Assembly: GCF_051967035.1 (NCBI RefSeq)
Contig: NZ_JBQCKK010000007.1
Span: 90,234 to 154,233, forward strand
Length of the DNA stretch: 64,000 bases
Reading direction: 5' to 3'
Source: Brevibacillus sp051967035
Lineage (GTDB): Bacteria > Bacillota > Bacilli > Brevibacillales > Brevibacillaceae
Part shown: positions 31,357 to 40,281 of the stretch, piece after piece
Position numbering within the stretch: the first letter of the stretch is position 1
How the letters are laid out: the number at the start of each line of letters is the position of its first letter
Notes under the pieces: generated by a model
The model's input: only the letters and a program-made list of their open reading frames with translations
Told to the model about the DNA's origin: nothing
Databases searched by the model: none
Translations under genes and position numbers: made by a program

Positions 31357-31848
31357 TTATCTGGCGAGGAAAAACCAGACGATCATGCCCACCTGCAATA
31401 CGGCTTTGACGACCGCGCTGCCCAAAAAGCCGATCAGCGAGCCGAAGCCTGCCTTGACCGCTTTTTCCAGCGGCTGCTTTTGCCCGAACAGTTCTACCAA
31501 CACCACCAGCACAAACGGCAAAAGCAGCATCCCGAACGGCGGAAACACAAAGATCCCGAGAAAAATCCCTGCGGCCGCAGCCACCGAAGACCATTTGGAG
31601 CCCCCGTATTTTTTCACGAAAAACATGTTGGTCAGCAGGTCGGCCCCGTACAGCAGGATACTGAGCACCACCATCCCCCACCAGAAAGACGCTGGCAGCC
31701 CCGCTCCCGGATCGGCTATGAAAAAGTGGTAGAGCAAAAAGCCTGCCCACAGCAAAATCGTATCCGGTAAGACCGGCAAGAATATACCGGCGATACTCAG
31801 CGCGAAAAGCAACAACACGATGATCCAAAGGAAAATATCCATCTCCAT
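31357..31848 (-). CDS. DUF456 integral membrane protein (YqgC-like)
   Basis: 163 residues, mostly hydrophobic, with about five membrane segments. FLWIIVLLLFALSIAGIFLPVLPDTILLWAGFLLYHF and GGSKWSSVAAAAGIFLGIFVFPPFG are characteristic of DUF456/YqgC. Function unknown. It is monocistronic and convergent with lexA. Confidence 0.85.
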   Translation of the reverse strand: MEMDIFLWIIVLLLFALSIAGIFLPVLPDTILLWAGFLLYHFFIADPGAGLPASFWWGMVVLSILLYGADLLTNMFFVKKYGGSKWSSVAAAAGIFLGIFVFPPFGMLLLPFVLVVLVELFGQKQPLEKAVKAGFGSLIGFLGSAVVKAVLQVGMIVWFFLAR

Positions 31849-31949
31849 GCACTCCTCTCACATACGTATTACGAGAAACAGCCGATTCAAGTTGCACGTT
31901 TCTTTCCGTGAATGCGTGAAGTCGTTGAGGCGTTGGGGAGGAGCTGTAA

Positions 31950-32564
31950 ATGACAAGGAAACGAGGGCTATCCATGACGCGAAACTGGCGCGATCTATCC
32001 TATTTGCATAGCGGGACACCCAAACAAAAAGCAGCGGGCCGGGCCATCGAGCAGTCCGCGATCATGCAGCGGCTACAAGCCTTTGATCCCGTGCTCACAG
32101 GCACGATTCCCCTCGATATCGACATCGCAACCAGCGATCTGGATATCATTTGCGAAAGCCACGACCTCGATCAGTTTGCCGAAGCCGCCCGCGCTTCCTA
32201 TGCCACGCATGAAGGCTACAAGGAAGCTCGTCTGCTCGTGCAGGACGTGCCTACCTGCCTGATTGCGTTTTTTGCCTACGGCTTCTGGTTTGAGCTGTTT
32301 GCCCAGCCGCGCCCGATCGAACAGCAAAATGCGTATCGGCACATGGTCGTCGAGCACCGCTTGCTGCTGCTCGGTGGCGCGGACGCCCTCCGCGGTATTC
32401 GGCAGTTCAAGCAAAACGGCCTGAAAACCGAACCTGCTTTTGCCTCCTATTTTAACATTTCGGGAGACGATCCATACCAGGCGCTATTGGATGTGGAAAA
32501 GTGGACGGATGAACAGCTTCGCGCTCTTGTGGGCAGAATCCGTATGCATAAACGTCTCCGGTGA
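31950..32564 (+). CDS. DUF4269 family protein, nucleotidyltransferase-like
   Basis: 204 residues from the ATG at 31950 (GGAGGAG upstream) or 196 from a second ATG at 31974 (GAGGG upstream). The segment TGTIPLDIDIATSDLDIICESHDL resembles the DxD metal site of the nucleotidyltransferase superfamily that the DUF4269 family belongs to. Other stretches are FFAYGFWFELFAQPRPIEQQNAYRHMV and GLKTEPAFASYFNI. Substrate unknown. Confidence 0.78.
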   Translation: MTRKRGLSMTRNWRDLSYLHSGTPKQKAAGRAIEQSAIMQRLQAFDPVLTGTIPLDIDIATSDLDIICESHDLDQFAEAARASYATHEGYKEARLLVQDVPTCLIAFFAYGFWFELFAQPRPIEQQNAYRHMVVEHRLLLLGGADALRGIRQFKQNGLKTEPAFASYFNISGDDPYQALLDVEKWTDEQLRALVGRIRMHKRLR

Positions 32565-32607
32565 GTGTCATACTACCTCAAGATTGCGATGAAAGGAGGA
32601 CTCTATC

Positions 32608-33048
32608 ATGTCTTTAGTACCTTACGAGCCTTTTCGCCTGCTCGAAAACATGAGAAAAGATTTGGATCGGTTTTTTGAAGCCGGCATTCCAGCTATCGGA
32701 AATGTTGGGAATCGGTTTGGGATGCCCCGTATTGACTTGCATGAAACAGAAACGGAAATGATTGCTACTTGCGATATTCCCGGTTTGGAAAAGAAGGAAG
32801 ACGTACATATAGACGTAGACCAGAACATCTTAACGATCAGTGGCAGTATCAACCGTACCCATGAAACGAAACAGGAACAAATCCACAAACAAGAACGTTT
32901 CGTCGGCCGCTTTCAACGATCCGTCACGTTGCCCACCCGTGTTGCGGAAGAAGGGATTAAAGCGTCTTACAAAAATGGGGTTCTCGAAATTCGTTTGCCG
33001 AAGGTCCAGCCTAACACAAAAAAGCGCATCGATGTTGATTTTCATTAA
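32608..33048 (+). CDS. Small heat shock protein, Hsp20/alpha-crystallin family
   Basis: 146 residues. The alpha-crystallin domain runs from about residue 40 (PRIDLHETETEMIATCDIPGL) to the conserved end ASYKNGVLEIRLPK, with the ERFVGRFQRSVTLP motif. It works as an ATP-independent holdase; spore-formers often have such coat-associated members. AAAGGAGG lies upstream of the ATG. Monocistronic with a terminator directly after the stop. No CIRCE element is visible. Confidence 0.93.
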   Translation: MSLVPYEPFRLLENMRKDLDRFFEAGIPAIGNVGNRFGMPRIDLHETETEMIATCDIPGLEKKEDVHIDVDQNILTISGSINRTHETKQEQIHKQERFVGRFQRSVTLPTRVAEEGIKASYKNGVLEIRLPKVQPNTKKRIDVDFH

Positions 33049-33072
33049 AGCCCTCTGCCGGAGGGCTTTTTT
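33047..33072 (+). terminator. Terminator after hsp20
   Basis: AGCCCTC (33049-33055) with GAGGGCT (33061-33067), then six T. It begins within the stop codon of hsp20. Confidence 0.88.
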
Positions 33073-33199
33073 CACGGACATTCCCGATTGATACCATTCA
33101 ATCGTGCTGTGGCTTCTATTCCTATCATCCTAGTAGAAAAGGAGCATTTTCTTCTACAAAGAAATTCCTGATAAAGGATTTTATGGGGGAACAAAGAAT

Positions 33200-33256
33200 A
33201 TGTCTACACTACCGTTAGGGCAATCTCAAGCAATAAGGAGAGGAAAAGGAGATTGA
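33200..33256 (+). CDS. Possible short upstream ORF coupled to the next gene
   Basis: An 18-codon frame (MSTLPLGQSQAIRRGKGD) after a GGGGA ribosome site, ending in a TGA that overlaps the TTG start of the following gene (TTGA). It could be a coupling leader peptide, or the real N-terminus of the next gene separated by a frameshift. Confidence 0.3.
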   Translation: MSTLPLGQSQAIRRGKGD

Positions 33257-33810
33257 GGAAGCCGATTACTGATAGTGAATCCAGGGCTGAACTCGCCCGA
33301 AGTTTCCATAGCGTCTTTACAAGCACAGATTCATTCGGGGAAATGTACGCAGATACAATCATAGCGAGAATGATTCTTTTTCCGATTGATGGTTTTCATT
33401 TAACTGAAAATCAGTATAAAGCCTTAACGAAAGCGGCACAGTCAATCGGCGATCATTCCTTTTTCGTATCCGAAATCGAGAGAAAGGATAGCTTCGAAAC
33501 CGTGTACGATCCTGACCGAGTCGTGCACTGGGAGGTTACTGTCACTACCCCTTATGCAGACTACCGCGATACGCTACTCATATTGGAAAACGCCATGTAT
33601 TCGAAAAGCAATACGTGGGGTGCTTTCCTTTCATCAGAAGATCATGCTGTTATCGGGGGTTCCCAGGAGTTTATACAAGCATGTAAAACTAACTATCCAG
33701 ACTGGCAAGCCGAAATGGATCATTTTAAAAGCCATTGGGAAACTGTTTGTCGCTCAAAACAGTGGGACGTGGAGTGGCTCTACAAATTTCTGGCATATGC
33801 CAACCGTTAA
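33253..33810 (+). CDS. Protein of unknown function in an AT-rich patch
   Basis: 185 residues from a TTG at 33253, the only usual start codon before the open frame begins at 33175. The ribosome site AGGAG is just 1 base away, so initiation likely depends on coupling to the short ORF at 33200-33256, or the true start is elsewhere. The product has no signal peptide or membrane segment: SFGEMYADTIIARMILFPIDGFHLTENQYKALTKAA at the N-terminus and DPDRVVHWEVTVTTPY in the middle. I recognise no family. The codon choice and AT content differ from neighbours, which suggests recent acquisition. Confidence 0.55.
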   Translation: MRKPITDSESRAELARSFHSVFTSTDSFGEMYADTIIARMILFPIDGFHLTENQYKALTKAAQSIGDHSFFVSEIERKDSFETVYDPDRVVHWEVTVTTPYADYRDTLLILENAMYSKSNTWGAFLSSEDHAVIGGSQEFIQACKTNYPDWQAEMDHFKSHWETVCRSKQWDVEWLYKFLAYANR

Positions 33811-33905
33811 GACACACGCGATGGGAACACCCCTGACACGAAGAAGCTGGAAAGCGATCGTATGAGTACGTTCAAGGCGTACATACAGGGAATCTACGCG
33901 TACAT

Positions 33906-33948
33906 GTGGGCGTTTTGTGGGTGCCGCGAAAACGCCCACTCCTTTTTT
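33906..33948 (+). terminator. Terminator after the AT-rich gene
   Basis: GTGGGCGTTTT (33906-33916) pairs with AAAACGCCCAC (33929-33939), then TTTTTT. Confidence 0.85.
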
Positions 33949-33960
33949 GACCTCCCCCAC

Positions 33961-33998
33961 AAAAAGAAACCCCCTCGCGCCCAACAGGCACAAGGGGT
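33961..33998 (-). terminator. Terminator of the glnRA operon
   Basis: On the minus strand ACCCCTTGTGCC pairs with GGCGCGAGGGGGT (mismatch inside), then TTTCTTTTT. It lies 9 bases after the glnA stop. Confidence 0.8.
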
Positions 33999-34006
33999 CT
34001 CGCTTC

Positions 34007-35341
34007 TTAGTACGTGCTCATGTACTGCTCGCGCTCCCAATCGTGGACGCGTGTGCGGAACATATCCCACTCGATTTCTTTTGCTTCGATGAAGTGTACC
34101 AGCGCGTGCTCGCCCAGTGCTTCGCAGATCACGGGATCGGCTTTCAGGCACTCGATCGCTTCCTTGAGCGTAGCTGGCAGGTTGACGATGCCGTTTGCTT
34201 CGCGCTCTTCTTCCGTCATCACGTAGATGTTGCGGTCGATGGCTGGCGGTACTTCCAGTTTGTTTTTGATTCCGTCCAGGCCGGCTTTCAGCATGACTGC
34301 CAATGCGAGGTACGGGTTTGTGGCTGGATCCGGGCTGCGCACTTCGATACGGGTTCCCATGCCGCGAGAGGCTGGAATCCGGATCAGCGGCGAGCGGTTT
34401 TTCGCGGACCATGCCACGTAGCAAGGAGCTTCATAGCCCGGCACCAGACGTTTGTAGGAGTTCACGAGCGGGTTGGTGATCGCTGTGAAGCCGCGAGCGT
34501 GATGCAAAATACCGGCAAGGTAATGCTTCGCAGTTTGGCTCAGGCCCATCTCGTCTGTCTCGTCGTAGAACGCATTTTCGTTACCGCGGAACAGGGATTG
34601 GTTCGCGTGCATACCGGAGCCTGCCACTCCATACAGCGGTTTTGGCATGAAGGTTGCGTGCAGGCCGTGCTTTTGCGCGATGGTTTTGACTACCAGCTTG
34701 AACGTCAAAATCTGGTCGGCCGCTTGCAGCGCGTTTGCGTATTTGAAGTCGATTTCGTGTTGGCCTGGCGCTACTTCGTGGTGGGACGCTTCGATTTCAA
34801 AGCCCATTTTTTCCAGCGTCAAGACGATGTCACGACGGCAGTTTTCGCCAGTGTCGAGTGGAGCGAAGTCAAAATAGCCACCCTGGTCGTTCAGGTCAAG
34901 CGTAGGTTCGCCTTTTTCGTTGAGCTTGAACAGGAAGAATTCAGGTTCTGGCCCCACGTTGAACGCCGAGAAGCCCATTTCTTCTGCTTCTTTCAGCGCG
35001 CGCTTCAAAATGTAGCGAGGGTCACCCTCGAACGGAGAGCCATCCGGCATGTAGATATCACAGATCAGACGCGCCACTTTCCCATGCTCGTTGCCCCATG
35101 GGAATACAACCCAGGTATCCAGGTCCGGTACCAGGTACATATCCGATTCCTCGATGCGGACAAAGCCTTCGATGGAAGAACCGTCAAACATCAGTTTGTT
35201 GTCCAACGCTTTTGGCAGTTGGGACAGAGGAATTTCCACGTTTTTGATAATCCCCAGCAGGTCAGTAAACTGCAGACGGATGTATCTTACGTCCTCTTCC
35301 TGGGCCAATCGCATAATGTCTTCTCTTGTGTACTTGCTCAC
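34007..35341 (-). CDS. glnA: Glutamine synthetase, type I
   Basis: 444 residues from a GTG at 35341, exactly the size of Bacillus GlnA; AGGAGGA lies 7 bases upstream. Motifs include the N-terminal DLLGIIKNVEIP and DGSSIEGFVRIEESDMYLVPD, the catalytic EPEFFLF, the ATP-binding TFMPKPLYGVAGSGMH, and NSYKRLVPGYEAPCYVAWSAKNRSPLIR. It makes glutamine from glutamate and ammonia; the feedback-inhibited Bacillus enzyme also controls GlnR and TnrA. It is the second gene of glnRA. Confidence 0.97.
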   Translation of the reverse strand: MSKYTREDIMRLAQEEDVRYIRLQFTDLLGIIKNVEIPLSQLPKALDNKLMFDGSSIEGFVRIEESDMYLVPDLDTWVVFPWGNEHGKVARLICDIYMPDGSPFEGDPRYILKRALKEAEEMGFSAFNVGPEPEFFLFKLNEKGEPTLDLNDQGGYFDFAPLDTGENCRRDIVLTLEKMGFEIEASHHEVAPGQHEIDFKYANALQAADQILTFKLVVKTIAQKHGLHATFMPKPLYGVAGSGMHANQSLFRGNENAFYDETDEMGLSQTAKHYLAGILHHARGFTAITNPLVNSYKRLVPGYEAPCYVAWSAKNRSPLIRIPASRGMGTRIEVRSPDPATNPYLALAVMLKAGLDGIKNKLEVPPAIDRNIYVMTEEEREANGIVNLPATLKEAIECLKADPVICEALGEHALVHFIEAKEIEWDMFRTRVHDWEREQYMSTY

Positions 35342-35374
35342 ATTCTCTCCTCCTGTCTCTCTCACAACTTTGTA

Positions 35375-35785
35375 TTAGTGGAAGAAGCGGGATAGCTCTC
35401 CACGAATCAATGCGTCCTCGCCTGGGCGGGCAGCATTGCGATACATAATCTGTTGTCTGAGCAACTGATGCAGTTCCTTGTCAGACATGTCCTTGCGCTT
35501 CACCTCGGAGGTGGGCGAAATCTTCGTCGGCTCCGTGACAGGCTCTTGCATCTTCAGCACTTGCTTGATGCCGGCAATGTTGAGTCCTTTTTCAATCAAT
35601 TCCTTGATCTCCAGCAGTCGGTCGACATCATTGAAGGAGAAGAGCCGCTGCTTCCCTTCCGTGCGAGCCGGCTGAATCAGGTCGTTTTGCTCGTAGTAGC
35701 GAATCTGTCTCGCAGTGAGATCGGTCAGCTTCATGACGATCCCAATGGGAAAGAGGGCCATATTCCGGCGAAGGTCATCACTCAT
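35375..35785 (-). CDS. glnR: GlnR, MerR-family repressor of nitrogen metabolism
   Basis: 136 residues. N-terminal MerR helix-turn-helix (MALFPIGIVMKLTDLTARQIRYYEQNDLIQPARTEGKQRLFSFNDVDRL) and a C-terminal tail (about 80-136) that senses glutamine synthetase. GlnR represses its own operon when glutamine is plentiful. AGAGGAGGGAC lies before the ATG. A sigma-A promoter and a GlnR-type box are directly upstream. It is 33 bases from glnA. Confidence 0.95.
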   Translation of the reverse strand: MSDDLRRNMALFPIGIVMKLTDLTARQIRYYEQNDLIQPARTEGKQRLFSFNDVDRLLEIKELIEKGLNIAGIKQVLKMQEPVTEPTKISPTSEVKRKDMSDKELHQLLRQQIMYRNAARPGEDALIRGELSRFFH

Positions 35786-35820
35786 GACTTGTCCCTCCTC
35801 TATCGTTTTCCTTATGCCCT

Positions 35821-35849
35821 ATTTTATGCAAAAGCACAAACACTGTCAA
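35821..35849 (-). promoter_or_regulatory. glnRA promoter
   Basis: On the minus strand a perfect TTGACA (35849-35844), a 17-base spacer and TAAAAT (35826-35821), about 35 bases before glnR. Confidence 0.8.
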
Positions 35850-35853
35850 CGGA

Positions 35854-35870
35854 TGTCAGAAAATATTACG
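35854..35870. promoter_or_regulatory. GlnR/TnrA-type operator
   Basis: TGTCA-N7-TTACG matches TGTNA-N7-TNACA except for the last base. It sits just upstream of the glnRA -35, as in Bacillus. Confidence 0.65.
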
Positions 35871-35935
35871 CAGAAAAGTGACCCGTGTCGAGAAAAATCC
35901 GCGTTCGTCCTGCGATGCCAGTCCCAACGTCCGCC

Positions 35936-35968
35936 AAAAAAACGGCATCCTCTCCGCGAGAATGCCGT
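35936..35968 (-). terminator. Terminator after ynbB
   Basis: On the minus strand ACGGCAT-TCTC pairs with GAGA-GG-ATGCCGT, then seven T. It separates ynbB from glnRA. Confidence 0.85.
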
Positions 35969-36017
35969 CTATATCCGCGCTATATCCGCGCCTCTGCTTG
36001 TGTTTCTTGTCTCCGGT

Positions 36018-37295
36018 TTATGTTTCAGGCAGCTCAAGCAGCCCTTTTTCCAGCATGCCGTTCAATGCGGTTAAAATCCCGACTTTGACGTGAGAATACG
36101 TCAAACCGCCCTGCACAAAGCCGAGGTATGGCGGACGAATGGGACCATCTGCGGAAAACTCGATGCTCGCCCCTTGGATGAACGTTCCCGCAGCCATAAT
36201 GACCGGATCGGCGTAACCCGGCATCTCGCTCGGGTACGGCGTCACGTGCGAATCGACGGGAGCGGCTTTTTGAATCCCTTGGCAAAAGGCGATCAGTCGC
36301 TCGGCGCTGCCAAAAGCGACAGACTGGATCAGGTCTGTCCGCGGCTCATGCCAGAGCGGGTTTGTCCGAAAGCCGAGACGCTCCAGAAGAGCCGAGGAGA
36401 ACACCGCGCCTTTGAGCGCTTCGCCCACGACGTGCGGCGCCAGGAAAAAGCCCTGGTACATTTCCAGGAGCGAGTACAGCGAAGCCCCGCCCTCTGCACC
36501 GATTCCCGGAGCCGCCATCCGGTAGGAGGCCAGCTTGACGAGGTCTTCCCGGCCGACGATATAGCCGCCTGTTTTGACCAGTCCGCCGCCCGGATTTTTA
36601 ATCAGGGAGCCGGCCATGATGTCTGCGCCCACATGCAGCGGCTCCTGCTCTTCCGTAAATTCGCCGTAGCAGTTGTCCACAAAGACGACCACATCCGGCT
36701 TCCTTTCTTTGACAACGCGAATCATTTCCTTGATTTTGGCGATGGGGAAGGACGGGCGATCCGCATAGCCTCGCGAGCGCTGAATGCCGATCACTTTGGT
36801 CTTCGGCGTGATCGCCTGTACGACCGCTGCAAAATCAATCTCGCCCTCCGGCGTAAGCGGAACGTAGCTGTACCCGATGCCGTAGTCCTTGAGCGAGCCT
36901 TGCCCTTCGCCGCGCACTCCCACGACCTCCTCCAGGGTGTCGTACGGTTTGCCCGTGATGTAAAGCAAGTCGTCGCCAGGCCGGAGGATGCCGAACAGGC
37001 AAATGGCAATCGCATGCGTGCCGGAGATGATATGCGGCCGCACCAGCGCCGCCTCTCCGCCGAAAACGTCTGCGTAGATCGATTCCAGCGTAGCCCGCCC
37101 GGAATCGTCGTAGCCGTAGCCGGTTGACGGTGAAAAATGAAACTCGTTTACTTCGTGCTTTTGAAACGAACGCAGCACTTTCAATTGATTGGTGTCTACT
37201 AACGCAGAAATTTGACGATGTCTTTCGGAGATCATCGCTTCGACCTCCAGCACGAGAGGCCGAAGCTTTTCTCCATGGGAAAAGTAGTGAAACAT
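36018..37295 (-). CDS. ynbB: YnbB-like PLP-dependent enzyme (aluminium resistance / methionine gamma-lyase family)
   Basis: About 425 residues. The family motifs HEVNEFHFSPSTGYGYDDSGR, RPHIISGTHAIAICLFG, VFVDNCYGEFTE and the PLP lysine in MAGSLIKNPGGGLVKTGGYI are present. The C-terminus GGLTYSHVKVGILTALNGMLEKG is intact. The true reaction is not established; the aluminium-resistance name is historical. An ATG at 37295 or a TTG at 37310 could start it; the latter overlaps the hflX stop by 7 bases. Order glnA-glnR-ynbB-hflX is as in B. subtilis. Confidence 0.85.
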   Translation of the reverse strand: MFHYFSHGEKLRPLVLEVEAMISERHRQISALVDTNQLKVLRSFQKHEVNEFHFSPSTGYGYDDSGRATLESIYADVFGGEAALVRPHIISGTHAIAICLFGILRPGDDLLYITGKPYDTLEEVVGVRGEGQGSLKDYGIGYSYVPLTPEGEIDFAAVVQAITPKTKVIGIQRSRGYADRPSFPIAKIKEMIRVVKERKPDVVVFVDNCYGEFTEEQEPLHVGADIMAGSLIKNPGGGLVKTGGYIVGREDLVKLASYRMAAPGIGAEGGASLYSLLEMYQGFFLAPHVVGEALKGAVFSSALLERLGFRTNPLWHEPRTDLIQSVAFGSAERLIAFCQGIQKAAPVDSHVTPYPSEMPGYADPVIMAAGTFIQGASIEFSADGPIRPPYLGFVQGGLTYSHVKVGILTALNGMLEKGLLELPET

Positions 37296-37303
37296 CTGTG
37301 ATC

Positions 37304-38596
37304 TTACCAACTCTCTTCAACAGTCTCTGGTTTGTCCAGGAGAAACGGGGCGATCTTTCCGTAGATCGGATTGTCGCGATTGACGCGCACGGTGACCAGG
37401 TACGATTCTTCCTCTTCGCTGAATTGCTGCTCCATCTCCACGCCTTCGCGATGCAGAAGCGACAGGATGTCCCCGCGTTCTACCGGGACACGCAGCTTCA
37501 TTTCCTGGAAGGAGGTGAGCACGAACCGCTCAATCCGCGCAAGCAGCTTTTGCTGATCCTCCGGGCGCATGGCGGAGATGAGAATCGACTCGTCGGCATG
37601 CGGCAGATAGGCGCCTTCGGTCAGCAAATCTGCCTTGTTGAATACGACGAGCTGCGGGATTTCCTCCGCTTTCAGCTCGCGCAAAATTTTGTCCACGACC
37701 TCCATATGCACCCGCAAATCCGGATGGTGGCTGTCGACGACGTGCAAAATCAGATCGGCTTCCTTCACTCCCTCCAATGTGGAGCGAAAAGCAGCGACCA
37801 GGCTTGTGGGCAAATCCTGAATGAAGCCGACCGTATCCGTCAAGAGCACTTCCAGACCGCTCGGCAGCACGAGCTGTCGGGTCGTCGGGTCCAGCGTAGC
37901 AAACAGCTTATCTTCCTGCAAGGTGTTGGCTTGGGTCAGTTGATTGAGGATCGTCGACTTGCCCGCGTTCGTATAGCCGACCAGCGCAATTTGGAACACA
38001 TTGTTTTTCTTGCGCCGTTCCCGATGGAGCTGTCGCGTCCGAATCGTGTCGTCCAGCTGCTGCTTCAACTCGCTGATTCGCTTGCGAATGTGGCGGCGGT
38101 CGCTTTCCAGCTTGGATTCCCCCGGACCGCGCGTCCCGATGCCGCCCCCCAGCCGGGAGAGCTGCTTGCCCTGACCCGCAAGACGCGGCAGCAAATAGTT
38201 GTACTGGGCAAGCTCCACCTGAATCTTCCCTTCGCGCGACTGCGCTCGCCCCGCGAAAATATCGAGAATAAGCTGCGTCCGGTCAATGACCTTGCAGTCA
38301 AAAATCTTATCCAGATTGCGCGTCTGACTGGGGGACAGCTCATCATTGAAAATGATGACGTCTACGTCCAGCTCGCGGGCCTTTTCGGCAATTTCGTCAA
38401 TCTTGCCCGTCCCCAAATACCAGGCGGCGTCGATTCGATCTCTGTTTTGCGTCACGACATCGAGCACTTCGACGCCAGCCGTTTCCGCCAGCTCATGCAA
38501 TTCTTCCATGGAGAGACGGGTTCGCTCTTCATCGCGGTTATCCAGGTAGCAACCAACCAAGATGGCGGTTTCTTTTGTCTTGATCCATTCGTTCAC
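37304..38596 (-). CDS. hflX: HflX, ribosome-associated GTPase
   Basis: About 430 residues from a GTG at 38596 (VNEWIK). The N-terminal HflX domain has YLGTGKIDEIAEKARELDVDVIIFNDELSPSQTRNL; a linker RLGGGIGTRGPGESKLESDRRHIRKRI follows; the G domain has GYTNAGKST (G1), DTVGF (G3) and NKAD (G4). HflX splits stalled 70S ribosomes. The start is chosen because AAAGGG lies upstream; an in-frame start at 38632 is possible. Located between spoVK and ynbB. Confidence 0.93.
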   Translation of the reverse strand: MNEWIKTKETAILVGCYLDNRDEERTRLSMEELHELAETAGVEVLDVVTQNRDRIDAAWYLGTGKIDEIAEKARELDVDVIIFNDELSPSQTRNLDKIFDCKVIDRTQLILDIFAGRAQSREGKIQVELAQYNYLLPRLAGQGKQLSRLGGGIGTRGPGESKLESDRRHIRKRISELKQQLDDTIRTRQLHRERRKKNNVFQIALVGYTNAGKSTILNQLTQANTLQEDKLFATLDPTTRQLVLPSGLEVLLTDTVGFIQDLPTSLVAAFRSTLEGVKEADLILHVVDSHHPDLRVHMEVVDKILRELKAEEIPQLVVFNKADLLTEGAYLPHADESILISAMRPEDQQKLLARIERFVLTSFQEMKLRVPVERGDILSLLHREGVEMEQQFSEEEESYLVTVRVNRDNPIYGKIAPFLLDKPETVEESW

Positions 38597-38687
38597 CGAT
38601 TCACGCCCTTTCTTCTCCCTATCATACCACAATTTGCCCCTTTCGTTGCGATGGCACTGCCAGTCTGGTCACCCGATGTTCGCCACT

Positions 38688-38722
38688 GGACAAAACAACA
38701 GTCCCTCGCAAGCGGGAGGGAC
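38688..38722 (-). terminator. Probable terminator after spoVK
   Basis: On the minus strand GTCCCTC (38722-38716) pairs with GAGGGAC (38707-38701), followed by TGTTGTTTT. Confidence 0.6.
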
Positions 38723-38741
38723 CGAAACGACGGCGGAACCG

Positions 38742-39701
38742 TCACACCTGAAAGTCTTCGGCTCTTAGCCGCCGCAGCTCCTCACGCGTCAGCTCGTTGG
38801 ATTTTATCAGCCGGACCGCCTGCACCCTGATCGCTTTCTCGATGCAATTTCGCACAAACCTGGCGTTGCTGAAATTTTGCTGAAACGGATCATTGACGAT
38901 CCCGGTCAGCAGACGGCGGATTTTCTCTTTCGCCTCTCTCGTCAGCTCAAAGTCCTTTTCGCGTGCCATGAGCTGGGCGATGTCCAAAAGTTCGTCCACA
39001 CTATAATCGGAAAAGTTGATGTGAACAGGAAACCGGGAAGGCAGGCCGGGATTCAGTTCCAGAAACTGCTCCATCTCTTCGTTGTACCCGGCAATAATAC
39101 AAATAAAGTCCTTGCCCGAATCCTCAAGAGCTTTTGTCAGGCAGTCAACCGCCTCTTTGCCGAAATCTTTTTCGCCCCCTCTGGCCAAGGAATACGCTTC
39201 GTCAATAAACAAAATCCCGCCGAGTGCCTTTTTGACCAGTTCGCGCGTTTTTTGCGCGGTATGACCGATGAACTCGCCGACCAGATCGGCGCGTTCCACC
39301 TCGATCAGATGACCTTTGCTCAAAATGCCCATTTCGCGGAACATTTTGCCGAACAAACGGGCAACCGTCGTCTTGCCCGTGCCCGGGTTTCCCTTAAATA
39401 CCATATGAAACACTTGCTTTTCAATTTTCAGCTGATGCTTTTCCCGTTCCTTGTTGATTTTGATCAGCGCATAAATCTCATACATCGTCTTCTTCGCTTC
39501 CTGCAGACCGATTAAATGTTCCAGTTCATCAAACAAGGAGGCCAATTCACTAGGTGCGGATGCATTGACATATTCCGATAGCGTTTCAGGCTTCTTGATG
39601 GATAAATCATTGCGCTTGAATACGACTTGAATCCGATTGGAATGGGAAGCGGAGGAAGCAGAGCTGGAATCCATAGAGAGACTGCTTTCCGAAGGTCTCA
39701 T
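38742..39701 (-). CDS. spoVK: SpoVK, AAA+ ATPase of spore maturation
   Basis: 319 residues of the CbxX/CfqX AAA family. Walker A is GNPGTGKTTVARLFG, Walker B is ILFIDEAYSLA, sensor and arginine-finger region is GLPSRFPVHINF. The first 30 residues are Ser-rich and disordered. SpoVK is needed for late spore maturation, expressed in the mother cell. AGGTGA lies 7 bases before the ATG. Synteny with hflX and ynbB agrees with B. subtilis. Confidence 0.92.
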   Translation of the reverse strand: MRPSESSLSMDSSSASSASHSNRIQVVFKRNDLSIKKPETLSEYVNASAPSELASLFDELEHLIGLQEAKKTMYEIYALIKINKEREKHQLKIEKQVFHMVFKGNPGTGKTTVARLFGKMFREMGILSKGHLIEVERADLVGEFIGHTAQKTRELVKKALGGILFIDEAYSLARGGEKDFGKEAVDCLTKALEDSGKDFICIIAGYNEEMEQFLELNPGLPSRFPVHINFSDYSVDELLDIAQLMAREKDFELTREAKEKIRRLLTGIVNDPFQQNFSNARFVRNCIEKAIRVQAVRLIKSNELTREELRRLRAEDFQV

Positions 39702-39875
39702 GTTCGGTCACCTGCCTTTATGCATCGCTCGAAACGTTCGTCCCTGCCTGTCATGTGCGTACAGCCGCGCATTCCTGCTTTATGTTCAAAAGTGTCATCC
39801 TGTTTGGGCCATCTTGCTGGCATGAAGGCTTTTTCAGCCATACAGTAGTATACTCAGGAGCGGGGCAAACCTGCC

Positions 39876-40250
39876 CTATTTTTTCACTCCCGGCCCATTC
39901 ACCAGGGGGGCAAGCAGACAAATCCCGAGCAGGCTTCCGGAGAGAAAAGGAACGACCTGCCGCAACGGATGAATCAAGGGAGACACCCCTTTCACGAAGA
40001 AAGCATGCCAGAAGACGGCGAGCAGTCCTTTGGCGACGACGTATCGGTACACAACATACAGGGCGATCACGAGCGGAAGATCCACGCAAAACAGGCCAGG
40101 AAGCGTGTGACTGTAGACGCTGTACGGCTGCATACGCAAAAAATATTCTAAATCCGGTGCCATGCTGCCCCAGACGAGAGCTGGAAAAGACACCCAGCCC
40201 TGCCTGCGCAGCGGCAGGACAATCGCCGGGTGCGAAAAGGTAAACGGCAT
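39876..40250 (-). pseudogene. DUF4184 gene, probably 3'-truncated
   Basis: 124 residues remain. MPFTFSHPAIVLPL, WGSMAPDLEYFLRM and SHTLPGLFCVDLPL are the hallmark N-terminal motifs of DUF4184 membrane proteins, which are usually about 250 residues. Here the frame stops after the segment LLGICLLAPLVNGPGVKK, where the family continues with a SHLLWD-like motif and further helices. No continuation is found in another frame in the 170 bases after the stop. The ribosome site is also weak. It starts 32 bases after the IF-3-like gene. Confidence 0.55.
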
Positions 40251-40281
40251 GAAATCACTCGCTTTTCTGTTTGATCTGACG

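Noticed and set aside
33917..35395. Long plus-strand open frame across glnA
   Set aside because: Antisense of glutamine synthetase; composition is shadow-like.
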